Assembly: GCA_036435485.1 (NCBI GenBank)
Contig: CM071598.1
Span: 181,794,148-181,858,147 of the forward strand
Direction: 5' to 3'
DNA length: 64,000 nt
Origin: Saposhnikovia divaricata
Lineage: Eukaryota > Streptophyta > Magnoliopsida > Apiales > Apiaceae
The notes under the pieces were generated by a model, which was not told the DNA's origin, ran no database searches, and saw only the letters and a program-made list of their open reading frames with translations. Shown piece after piece: positions 55,059 to 64,000 of the stretch (the first letter of the stretch is position 1; each line of letters opens with the position of its first letter). Position numbers and translations under genes: made by a program.

Positions 55059-56741
55059 CTTGAGACCGTACAACGCTTTAAGAAGCTTACACACAAATGC
55101 AGTCACATTCTGAACATTAGATTCTACAGAAATTCTGGTTCCAAGTCCTTTGTATCCAGGGGGAAACTTCATGTAAACATGCTCATCCAAGTCTCCATTT
55201 AAGAATGCGTTGCTCACATCCATTTGAACAGTTTCCCAGTCGAGAATGGCTGTCACAGCAAGTAGAGCTCTAATTGTTGTGAGCTTTGCAACCGGGGCGA
55301 AAGTTTCTGAATAGTCAATGCCATATACTTGATGACAGCCAAGAATGACCAGACGAGCTTTGTGTTTCTCAATTGATCCATCTGGGCTGTACTTGGTTTT
55401 TAAAACCCATTTACAAGCAATCGCCTTCTTGCCAAGAGGCAGAGTTGTTATAGCCCAGGTGTTGTTATCTTCCAGTGCTTGTAGCTCATGATTCATAGCA
55501 GTTATCCAGTGGTCATGCTCAACTGCTTGATTGAATGTTATAGGATCAACAGAATTGGCTAGTGATGTCAAAAAACAGTGAAATGTAGAAGGAATGTCAT
55601 GATCAATGACTTGAACCAAGTTTGTTTCAGCAGTATTATCCTCATAATTATCAAGCCAAGCTGGTCTCTTTGAGATTCTGGTAGTTCTACGAACAGGTGG
55701 AGGTGAAGGTGTCGAAGTTGGAGATGATGCAGGTATGGGTGTGAGGACATGTGAAGTATGATCACAGTCTGGGTTTTCATCAAATACCAAGAAATCATCA
55801 AAGGCAGCAGCTGTTTGGTTTGGTAGATTAACAGAGGCAGGTACAGGTTGAATGTATTTAGATGTAGCAGAAGTATGAAAAGGAAATACATGCTCAGTAA
55901 ACTTTACATCTCGAGAGACAAACTCAGTATTAGTTGTCAAGTCAAGAAGTTTATATCCTTTTTTAGACACTGGGTAGCCTAGAAACACACAAGGGACCCC
56001 CTTTGGTTTAAATTTATCAATTGTGTTTTCAGGATTAGAGGCAAAAGCTAAACACCCAAACATTTTCATTCTGTCATAATCTGGCACAGAAGTAAACAAG
56101 AGTTCAAATGGAGTTTTGTTACCTAGAATAGGTGTTGGCAGCCTGTTGAGAATATAAACTGCTGTCATTATGCAGTCTCCCCAGAATGTTAACGGAAGAT
56201 TAGCTTGAAAACGAAGACACCTGGCTGCTTCAAGTATGCTTCTATGCCTCCTTTCAACTCGAGCATTTTGTTGTGGCCGTCCTACATATGAGGTTTGATG
56301 TAGTATTCCTTTTTCAGCATAAAATAATCTGCACTAGGCATTTGCAAACTCAGGGGCATTGTCTGTTCTTAAGTGTAACACAGACTTATTAAAGTGTCTT
56401 TCCACATATTTGTAGAATAGCTGCAGAGTAGCAAGGTAATCTGATTTCTGTTGCATAAGATACACCCAAACAAACTGAGTACAATCATCCACAATCGTGA
56501 GAAAATACTTGTATTTGTTTCTGGTCTGCACCTTGTATGGTCCCCAAGTGTCGAGATGCACAAGTTTAAAAGGAATTTTAGCATGACTATCACTCAACTC
56601 ATATGGCAGCTTTGGAAACTTAGACATAGGGCAAGTCACACAAACTTGATCAAAGGGTGGAATAAGAGACTTCAGTGCTGGTATGTGCTTCAACTTTGAA
56701 TAGGGAGCATGAGCCAAACGTTGATGCCAGAGAGAGTATGA
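55059..56741 (-). pseudogene. Copia integrase and N-terminal half of RT
   Basis: Minus-strand single frame with one TAG (56334-56336). Integrase: zinc-binding start WHQRLAHAPY, CVTCPMSKFPK, core LVHLDTWGPYK, FLTIVDDCTQFVWV, LRTDNAPEFAN, then after the TAG QQNARVERRH with the catalytic Glu. RT follows: AIACKWVLKTKYSPDG, ARLVILGCHQVYGIDY, ETFAPVAKLTTIRALL, QMDVSNAFLNGDLDE and CKLLKALYGLK, where the nested gypsy element cuts in. The TAG falls just after the second catalytic Asp block. Clear copia identity; inactive. Confidence 0.93.
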
Positions 56742-56742
56742 A

Positions 56743-57822
56743 TTAGAAGTCAGGCTGCTTGAGTTGAGAGCAACAAGAGAGATTATTATGAGGCTGAATA
56801 ACAGAGTCCTTTAGATAATACAAGCCATTGTTGAGATAACCCTCAGCTTTGACAGCTTTAGTTGTAGAGTCTACTATCTCACAGGTAGTAGGTTTGAAGT
56901 TAACAACACAATTGTTGTCTGTAGCAAGTCTATGGATAGACAAGAGGCTGTGTTTGAATTGTGGGACATAGAGAACCCTACGCAGCAACAGACCATTGGG
57001 TAATTCCATATCACCAATGTGTGTGATCTTGGTTGTAGCACCAGTAGGAAGTTTAATAATTAATTCAGAGTTGACAGGTTGAACATTCAGCAACTTGTCA
57101 ATGTTGCAGGTCATGTGATCACTTGCCCCAAAGTCAACAATCCAGGTATTTTTAGCAGCCATAGACAGATTGCAAGTCACCATTCCTGAGAAACAATTGT
57201 CAAGATCATCTTCTGGGGTGCTAGGAGAGGGCAACAGCTTCAAGAGTTGCTGTAGTTGGTGAGGTGTGAGAGCCACATCAGATTGTCCTGCAACAGTAGT
57301 ATTACTTTGAGCAGCATTGGCTAATCTTGGAGACTGAGGTTTGGAACTATTCCACCTTCCAGCAGCAGAAGGACCCTTTTGTGGAGATTTCTTGTATTTA
57401 TAATGCCACTTTGGGTAGCCTACCACTGTCCAGCACCTGTCACTGCTATGACCTCGACCACCACAAACATTGCACACAGCATTTGATTTTTTATCAAAAT
57501 AAGTCTTAGTATTCATAGCAGACAATTCAATCTCATTGTGAGTTAATATATCTGTCTGAGACTCTTCTTGTTGAATAGTGGCATAAGCACTGTCAATACT
57601 GGGTAAAGGAAGTTGCATCAATAACTGGCTTCTGATAGCAGCATAACAGTCATCTAACCCATTTAAAAATTGAAAAAGTTTTGACTCAGCTCTTTGTGTC
57701 TCTAGAGCAGTTAACAAGGCTGTCACATCTTTAGCTACAGTAGTAACATTTGGCAAAGTATTCATAGAATCTATTTCCTCCCAAAGGCTACTGAGAGTAG
57801 TAAAATAGTCATTTATCTTCAT
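56743..57822 (-). pseudogene. Copia gag C-terminal half and protease
   Basis: Opens MKINDYFTTLSSLWEEIDSM (UBN2/copia gag). Then CCHC knuckle CNVCGGRGHSSDRC (about residue 117) and protease WIVDFGASDHMTCN (about residue 230). The active-site triad reads DFG where copia proteases have DSG or DTG, so the catalytic motif appears damaged. GAG-pre-integrase wording follows (GLLLRRVLYVPQFKHSLLSI). The frame is lost by an indel after QLKQPDF just before the integrase zinc region. Confidence 0.9.
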
Positions 57823-57833
57823 CTTGTTTTGTT

Positions 57834-58232
57834 TTAAGCCAAAAAGGTTAGCTTATACTTTCGAGAGCCATTACAAAGCATAAACCTTTTTTCAAGATGC
57901 AGCCAGATCTCATGAGCAGAGTTTATAAATAAAATGGATTGTTTAATACTATCAGAAACATTACCATGGAGCCAGGAGATGACCAAATCATTACAGGTGT
58001 CCCACTGAGCTGCCTGTGTATCATCAGTAATGCTTCGTGTTACAGTCCCTTGAAGAAACCCCAACTTCCTTTTAGATGATAGCTGAATCTCAAAGGAACT
58101 CTTACATGCTCTATAGTCAGCAGCTCCTTGCAGCTTTGACACACTAATGGATGTAGGGCCATCAGATGGATGAAGAAAAAGAGGGTTTTGCATATCTGCA
58201 AAAGTAATACGACCTGCAGTTGTCATTATCAA
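57834..58232 (-). pseudogene. Copia gag N-terminal part
   Basis: ATG at 58232, about 88 bp inside the primer site. Typical copia gag start: NPLFLHPSDGPTSISVSKL, then WDTCNDLVISWLHGNVS and IWLHLEKRFMLCNGSRKYKL. The frame ends at TAA 57834-57836 through a one-base shift at a T-run (about 57845). The rest of gag continues in another frame at 57822. Confidence 0.9.
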
Positions 58233-58320
58233 GGAGTGTTTTCAAGAACTAATGTTCTCACTCTGTTAGATTTAATAAAGCAATGTTTCAATCTTTCCAG
58301 AAAAAGAACAGATCTGTATG

Positions 58321-58336
58321 TCTGGCTCTGATACCA
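58321..58336 (-). promoter_or_regulatory. Primer-binding site, initiator tRNA-Met type (copia)
   Basis: Minus strand TGGTATCAGAGCCAGA directly abuts the 5' LTR. Confidence 0.92.
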
Positions 58337-58650
58337 TAAAGAGTTAATAAGAAAATGTAGAAGAGCAAATACAGACTGATGGGAAAGATAACAAAGCTTT
58401 CATTCAATCATACTTATCCTTAAAGGATCAAAATCACAAAGATATAGGACAGACAGAGTAGCTAACAGCTAAGCAAATCCCACAAAGACCTAAATACCCA
58501 TAGGCTTGATTTAAGGAAACAAACAAAGGTGCAACAACGGATAGAAACAAAGGTGGTGAACAATAACAGAAAAGGAATGTGGTCCATGCAGCTGGAATGT
58601 GGTCCATGCAGCCTAGCTGGACTTGTCATGGAGGATGAGAGATGTCATTA
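58337..58650 (-). repeat. 5' LTR of the copia element
   Basis: 314 bp, one difference from the 3' LTR (AAATACCC here, AAATGCCC there, plus strand). Ends TAA/TTA, followed by target duplication TTAAC. Confidence 0.92.
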
Positions 58651-58655
58651 TTAAC

Positions 58656-59392
58656 ACTTAACATGAAGACATGAATATATGTACTATTATGAGGAACACA
58701 CAAAAGACCAAAAATTTACTCAAGAATCAAGAGACCCATGAAACAGAAAGTGATAAAAACAAAAGGGTAAAATCTGGGAATAAAATTGCGAAAGTGAGGA
58801 AGGAGAAAGGACAGAGATTGAAAGTAGCACAAAAGACCGACGTTTAAAGAAAAAATTAAGTTGATTGTTTTTTATTACAAGCTGTAAACAACATAATAGC
58901 ATACGACAATCACCGAGAACAAGCTGAGGATGAAGTTGGTCAGCCATACACAATATCTCGCAAAACTCCTGCCTCATAGTCCCACAGGAACCCGATCCCG
59001 ATTGAGCGGGCGAACAATTCATCGCAAAGGAGCCGGAATAACAATTCCCCTTTCACGCTGGTGTAACCCACGAATTGTAAATCTAAATAACAAGGAAGGA
59101 AATGAAACATAAAAATGAAAGAAAGGGAAAAATTTACTCCATTAGTACCGTGTCCATTTCCATTACAGAGTAAAAGAAAATTCTCTCCCCTTCCACAATA
59201 ATATTTGATACCCTCCTATGTGACACCTGTCAATATATTACTGGTCCTTTTATTTCACAGGATCCAAGACATTCCCTTGCCAAAACATGTGACCCTTTTA
59301 CAATAAACAAAAAGATGTTAACAAACTAATAAGTTATACGACATCGTTTAAGTTATTTAAAACTGTGTGCCAATTTAACTAGGAGTGTTACA
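58656..59392 (-). repeat. Probable 3' LTR of a decayed chromovirus, cut by the copia insertion
   Basis: On the minus strand pol remnants end in a purine-rich GAAGGAGCAAGT followed by TGTAACACTCC, a typical LTR start, at 59392. LTR-like noncoding sequence continues to the copia target duplication at 58651. The other LTR end was not found, so length is unknown. A 100-residue minus-strand frame inside (59022-58720) is not recognised. Confidence 0.5.
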
Positions 59393-61780
59393 ACTTGCTC
59401 CTTCTCGAAATAATCCTTGTCCTCAAGGATTGAATTCCGGATAATGCTCCATGATCTGTTGTGAATCTTCCCAGCTAGCATCTTCTGGGATTGTATGGGA
59501 CCACTGAATAAACCATTATACCACCGCTGCATTATTGCGCTTAACTATCCTCCTTTGCAATAGTTTTACTGGATATTCCACAAACTGACCTTCCTTTCCC
59601 AAACGTGGCAATTCTGTTGATACTGTGTACTTACTGCCAATTTTTTTCTTCGGTAGGCTCATGTGAAAAACTGGATGAATAGAACTACCAGCAGGTAAAG
59701 CAACTTGTAGGCCACAACTCTAACTTTTTCTAAGATTTCGTAGGGTCCAAAAAATTTGTGAGAAAGCTTCAAATCTCTTCGAACTACAACTGACAACTGT
59801 CTATAAGGCTGTAGTTTCAAGAAAACCCAGTCTCCCACCTTGTAGTTGACTTCTTTTCTCCTCTTATCACCATATTGTTTATATTTACTTTGAGCAGTCT
59901 GAATTGCAGACTTCGAGTTATACCACCACTCAGCGAGAGGCAACCACTTAGCCCACATTTTGGGTCGTTGACTAGCCATAGCTCTTAAGTATTGCTCTAG
60001 GCATCGATTCAGTCACTCTGCCTGTCCATCCGTTTATGGGTGGTACGATGTACACATGTGTAAGTTAGTCCCTATCAATCGAAAAATCTCCTTCCAAAAA
60101 TGGCTGGTAAATAGCTTGTCTCTGTCTGACACTATAGTTTGAGGCATCCCATTTAACTTATAAATATTGTCCAAAAACAACTGAGCCACTGTGGTTGCAT
60201 TGTAAGGATGGGACAAGGCAATGAAATGTCCCAGCTTAGTAAGCCTGTCAATGACAACCATTACACAATCTTTGTGCAATGACATTAGCATCCCTTCAAT
60301 AAAATCTAAAGATATGTGTTGCCAGACTTGATTAGGAATGGGCAAAGGCTGCAGCATTCCACTAGGATATTGGTTCCCAGATTTAACTCTTTGACACACA
60401 TCACAAGCTTTGACATAGTCAATCACCTCAGACTTCAACCCTGGCCAGTAGAAAAATTGAGTAAGCTTTTTGAGGGTTGCATCCTGTCCAGAATGCCCTC
60501 CAACTGGATTGTCATGTAGCTCCCATATTATATTTTTCCTTACATCTCCCGTACTACCTACAAAAATTCTGCCCCTTGTCTAATCAACCCTTTTGCAAAA
60601 GTGAACTGACTAAACCTTGCATCCTTAGCCACAATACCAGCTATTATCTCCTGTGCCTTCTCATCACCCATGTAACTGTTTATCACCTCGTGTACCCACT
60701 CTGGTTGCGCTGTAGAGATTTCATTGACCCATCCTTCTTGAATATTTTCTGGCAACCAAGACAAATCATTTGCCACCCTATTATCTTTCCCTTTCTTGTA
60801 AAGAATTTCGTAATCCAACCCCATCAATTTTGCTAACCATTTCTGCTACAATAGTGTGGACAATCTCTGTTCCAATAAAAACTTCAAGCTTTGGTGATCG
60901 GTTTTTATGATGAAATGATGGCCCTGTAAATATGTGAACCATTTCTACGTAGCCATAACTATTACAAGCAGCTCTTTCTCGTAGGTTGATAGACCTTGGT
61001 GCTTTGGAGATAATCCCTTGCTAAGATAAACAAGTGGTCGTCCTTGTTGCATTAAAACCGCACATATTCCATAGGCACTGCCATCTGTTTCGAGAACAAA
61101 TGGCAATGAGTAGTCAGGTGATGCTATTACCGGAGTTGTGGTCATTGCTTCCTTCAACCTTTCAAATGCCTCAGTAGCTCGTTCATGCCAATGAAATGCA
61201 TTCTTCTTTAAAAGTGTAGTTAATGGTCGACTTATTCCTCCATAATTCTTCACGAACCTTCGATAATACCCTGTCAAGCCCAAAAATCCACGCAACTGCT
61301 TGAGATTCTTTGGTATTGGCCACTCTTTCATGACCTGCACCTTACTGGGGTCTGTTGACACTCCAGACCTTGATATTATGTGTCCTAAATACTCCAGTGA
61401 GGACTGTCCAAATTGACACTTACTCCATTTAGCGAACAAACTATGTTGTGCCATTTTTCGAAGTACTTCTTGAAGGTGTAACACATGATCTTCGACTGTC
61501 GTGTTGTAGATTAATATATCGTCAAAGAAAACTAACACACTCTTCCTCAATTGTTCTTGAAAAACTTAATTCATCAAGGCTTGGACCGTTGCTGGTGCGT
61601 TAGTAAGGCCAAAAGGCATTACTTTAAATTCATATAGGCCTTAATGTGTTTGAAAGGCCGTTTTGTACACATCCTCACTTGCCAACCTAATTTGATGGTA
61701 CCCTGACCTCAAATCCAACTTGGTAAAATAAGATGCCCCATTTAATTCATCCATCAACTCATCTATAAGAGGTATGGGGT
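59393..61780 (-). pseudogene. Decayed chromovirus (Ty3/gypsy) pol: RT, RNase H, integrase, chromodomain
   Basis: Minus-strand order: RT start ELMDELNGASYFTKLD, MPFGLTNAPAT, catalytic VLVFFDDILIY (about 61535), thumb LGHIISRSGVSTDP, FLGLTGYYRRFVKNYGG, RNase H VLETDGSAYG and STYEKELL, a frame break near 60945, YKKGKDNRVANDLSWLP, integrase zinc CDVCQRVKSG, core ISLDFIEGM, VIDRLTKLGHF, VSDRDKLFTSHFW, then AEWWYNS joined directly to SKYKQYGDKRR (an internal deletion), GPYEILEKV, and a chromodomain remnant (IQWSHTIPEDASWED). Many stops and shifts. RT is cut at 61780 by the Athila-like insertion. Confidence 0.92.
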
Positions 61781-63069
61781 TGATAACGTGTATTTTATAC
61801 ACGTTTGGTCTTTTATTCTCTTACATTTTTGTTAGTTTCGAATGTAGTTTTATCGATATTAATTATGTTTTTTTTATCTTTCAGTGCCTCATGCTTAATT
61901 GTTGAAAAGATGGCTTATTTCGGGCATGAAAGCAAAGACTATTCAAGTGGGAAGTTAGAAGATGCAAGCTCGCGTTTCCGGGAGGTTTTTATTGTATAAT
62001 CTTGAAATTTTGTCTCGCACGGGCTACTGCACGGCCGTGCAACAGGCTACGTAGAGTGTTACAAGTAGTGCAGATTGGGCAGTTTTTCTCACGGGCTGCT
62101 GCACGGCCGTGCAACAGGCTGTGCAGCACCTGCTGTGTACTAAAAGAAGTAAAATCCAACAAAATACATCTATCTGAACCAACATCTTATTTTCATCTCT
62201 TCCTAGCCTCTTTAAGAACCAAAATTAGGGTTAGCCAAGTAGAGAGAAAAACACTTATTACTCATAATCTAGCTTTGATTATGAGTAACTAACTTCATAT
62301 ATTTGGCTCAAGGAGGATCTCTTGTATCAAAACCCATTTCATTTTAAGTAAGATCTATTTCACTCTATCTTGAATTCTTGAGTTGTATTGTTTATGATTT
62401 TGCTTGGAGAATTGTAAGTTGCTTCAATTTGCTTCTCTCGTGAATTCAATTGCTAATTGTTTGTGCTAATCCGTAATTGTTAGTACATTCATTGTACTAG
62501 CACAAGGTTTAGTTTATCTAAATCCTCAAAATTCAAGTGCAAATACCTAGGTTGAGCTCCTCATCCTTGGGTTTATCCTAACCTCTCTTTGTTTGATTCC
62601 TTGATTTGGTTAAACTAGTAGTGCTTCATTATTGGTTGCTATAATCAAGAGAACTAATTTATGTGCTTCACTAAATTAGTGTTTATAGAAGAGAATTAAG
62701 TGATTGTGTGCTCCACCAATTATCTTGGTTAGGTAGAGTTGATTATTTCTTGCTCATATGTGTGGGTGAAGTGCTTGAGTTTCCATAATCCTTGGGTCAA
62801 ATATCTCTTTATCTTGTTAATTTAAACATTGTGCCTTGTTGTGTTGGAAAAATTGGATGATTGAAAGTTAATTAATCATATTTCTCTAGCAATTTATTTC
62901 TTGTAGTCAAGGTGTTTGATAAAATACCACAACCAACTTAAAACCCCCCCCACCATTTTACTTCACTCTAGTATTGAACACTATTCCCTTGGGTTCGATC
63001 CCTACTTGCCACATTTGCTATATTTTATAGTTAAGTGCGAACATAGTAGAGCATAAACATTTATTATCA
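61781..63069 (+). repeat. 5' LTR of the Athila-like element
   Basis: 1289 bp from TGATAACGTGTATTT to TTATTATCA; TGATAA and TTATCA are inverted. Contains two palindromes TGCACGGCCGTGCA (62028-62041 and 62100-62113) 72 bp apart inside a short direct repeat. Boundaries are inferred from terminal motifs and the break in the host element. Confidence 0.75.
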
Positions 63070-63103
63070 ATTTGGCGCGTCGACGACGGGCGTGGCCAAA
63101 TTT

Positions 63104-63121
63104 TGGCGCCGCTGCCGGGGA
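63104..63121 (+). promoter_or_regulatory. Primer-binding site, tRNA-Asp type
   Basis: TGGCGCCGCTGCCGGGGA is complementary, with one mismatch, to the 3' end of plant tRNA-Asp as I know it. It lies 34 bp after the LTR, farther than usual. The gap holds a TTTGGC...GCCAAA inverted pair (63071-63100). Confidence 0.7.
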
Positions 63122-63263
63122 AGGCAACAATATTAATTTTGAGTTAATTGTTTCTTATATTTTAGATTTTATCTTTATATATAGTTTTTTTTCTTTGTTT
63201 TTTGTTATTGGTGTGTCTTCATGTTTATTGGATATAGACATGAACTAACTCTTTCAGGAGACG

Positions 63264-63956
63264 ATGGATAGCTATTTTGGTTGGAATAACGCTCAAGATT
63301 TCACCTATGATCAAGAACGATATCAAGATTTTAATTCTTTTCAGAATTTTAATGCGTATCAGGTGAATTCTTTATATTCTACAAACTCATGCTATGCTCC
63401 TTACCCTCCTAGCATCGATTATTCATATGCTTGTGAAAATCAATGTTATGATCCGCAATATAATTCTCAAGACCATCAAGGGTCTTCTTCATCTACATTG
63501 TCATCACTTGAAGAAATAATGAAGCAAATGGCGGCAAACAACCTCCAATTTCAAAACACCACTTTTCAAAGTATATCCAACTTTGAAAAGAACACTTCTC
63601 AAAGAATATTTAATTTGGAAAAGCAAATGAGCCAACTAGCCGAAACCGTGAATCGATTAGCGGAGGTCAATTCTCCTACTGATCATGATTCTTGTTTTGT
63701 TATTGATGAAAATGTTGTGCATGATGAATTTGTTTGTTTAGTTGAAGATTGCCCTAAGCTTGACAATGATAAATTGGATGTAGTTGAGGATCTACCAAAT
63801 TTAGAAAATACTTTTGTGCTTAATGAATTGGTAGATGAGATAAAAATTGATGAATGTCCAATGAAAACTGAGAAGGAATTGAAGATTGATGAAATTGAAA
63901 ATTTTGCTTGGGTATATAAGGATCCAATTTGGGAGCAGTTTTTGTCGCACTTATAA
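63264..63956 (+). CDS. Gag-related ORF of the Athila-like element
   Basis: 230 residues from ATG 63264. The first 75 residues are rich in Tyr, Asn, Gln and Phe (FNSFQNFNAYQVNSLYSTNS). Residues about 78-135 form a predicted coiled coil (LEEIMKQMAANNLQFQNTTF, LEKQMSQLAETVNRLAEVNS). This wording resembles the region after the main gag domain in Athila elements. The remaining part is acidic. The large N-terminal gag domain that should precede it is missing, so the element may be a deletion derivative. No signal peptide or membrane segment. Identity as gag-related is an inference from position and the coiled-coil wording. Confidence 0.55.
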   Translation: MDSYFGWNNAQDFTYDQERYQDFNSFQNFNAYQVNSLYSTNSCYAPYPPSIDYSYACENQCYDPQYNSQDHQGSSSSTLSSLEEIMKQMAANNLQFQNTTFQSISNFEKNTSQRIFNLEKQMSQLAETVNRLAEVNSPTDHDSCFVIDENVVHDEFVCLVEDCPKLDNDKLDVVEDLPNLENTFVLNELVDEIKIDECPMKTEKELKIDEIENFAWVYKDPIWEQFLSHL

Positions 63957-64000
63957 TGATTATTCTGACGATTTTTCTAGCTACTTTGCTTTTTCTAACA

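Larger units (their letters stand above)
46962..58650 (-). mobile_element. Ty1/copia LTR retrotransposon, split by a nested gypsy element
   Basis: Identical-length 314-bp LTRs at 46962-47275 and 58337-58650 differ at one base by eye and are flanked by the 5-bp duplication TTAAC (46957-46961 and 58651-58655). On the minus strand the order is LTR, initiator-Met primer site, gag, protease, integrase, RT, RNase H, purine tract (GCGGGGGAG) and LTR. Integrase before RT defines copia. The element body is about 5 kb; the remaining 6.7 kb is a gypsy element inserted in RT (48374-55058). Unusually, the LTR ends are TAA...TTA instead of TG...CA. Several frameshifts and stops make it inactive. Confidence 0.95.
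61781..64000 (+). mobile_element. Athila-like Ty3/gypsy element, 5' end (continues off window)
   Basis: 5' LTR, primer site and one ORF are visible. The insertion point lies in chromovirus RT; the five bases before the LTR are GGGGT, the predicted target duplication. The tRNA-Asp-type primer site and long LTR suit the Athila/Calypso lineage. Confidence 0.75.

Noticed and set aside
58720..59022. 100-residue minus-strand open frame (MNCSPAQSGSGS...)
   Set aside because: Lies in the presumed chromovirus LTR and shows no protein family features.

Overview
The window looks like a stretch of nuclear DNA from a flowering plant, probably a eudicot. It is AT-rich, it has intron-containing genes with plant-type products, and much of its length is transposable elements. 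No bacterial features, CRISPR arrays or convincing tRNA/rRNA genes were seen. Nothing points clearly to a wholly new biological system; what stands out is dense, well-preserved transposon biology around a small conserved gene cluster.

Host genes. A two-exon NTF2 gene lies on the minus strand (5802-6296). An 18-exon patatin-type phospholipase gene, the LRR/armadillo/patatin class of Arabidopsis PLA I, lies on the plus strand (21123-28857); all its splice phases close into one 1335-residue protein. A single-exon mitochondrial PPR gene resembling PPR336 lies on the minus strand (30575-31801). The C-terminal membrane part of an OST3/OST6 oligosaccharyltransferase subunit survives as a relic (8091-14782, minus). 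It is broken by two insertions only 3 bp apart. As I recall the Arabidopsis map, close relatives of OST3/6, PLA I and PPR336 sit together near At1g61790, At1g61850 and At1g61870, so this looks like conserved microsynteny.

Transposons by region. 1-4982: 5' part of a Tat-like Ty3/gypsy element on the minus strand (LTR, gag, protease, partial RT/RNase H) with two in-frame stops. 8279-14006: complete young Reina-like chromovirus on the plus strand, 5-bp target duplication (TSD) CATAG, 371-bp LTRs, and a 226-bp tandem duplication that shifts the gag frame. 14024-14457: Mutator-type MITE with a 9-bp TSD; a diverged relative is at 29238-29677. 15559-19520: head-to-tail non-autonomous Helitrons. 33.9-36.3 kb: AT-rich tandem repeats and decayed Helitron ends. 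36602-37340 and 45216-46221: MITEs with terminal inverted repeats. 40554-44012: two tandem Helitrons of another family, followed by a small minus-strand Helitron (44043-44401).

46962-61780 is a nest. A Ty1/copia element (46962-58650, minus, TSD TTAAC, unusual TA...TA ends) contains a Tat-like gypsy element (48374-55058, minus, TSD CTTGA) that keeps gag-protease but has no RT. The copia element sits beside, probably inside, the 3' LTR of a decayed chromovirus (about 58656-61780, minus). That chromovirus is cut by an Athila-like element whose 5' LTR starts at 61781 and which runs off the window.

The host genes are separate loci and do not form a pathway. The retroelements encode their own copying proteins, but every copy seen here is broken or incomplete in at least one coding region.
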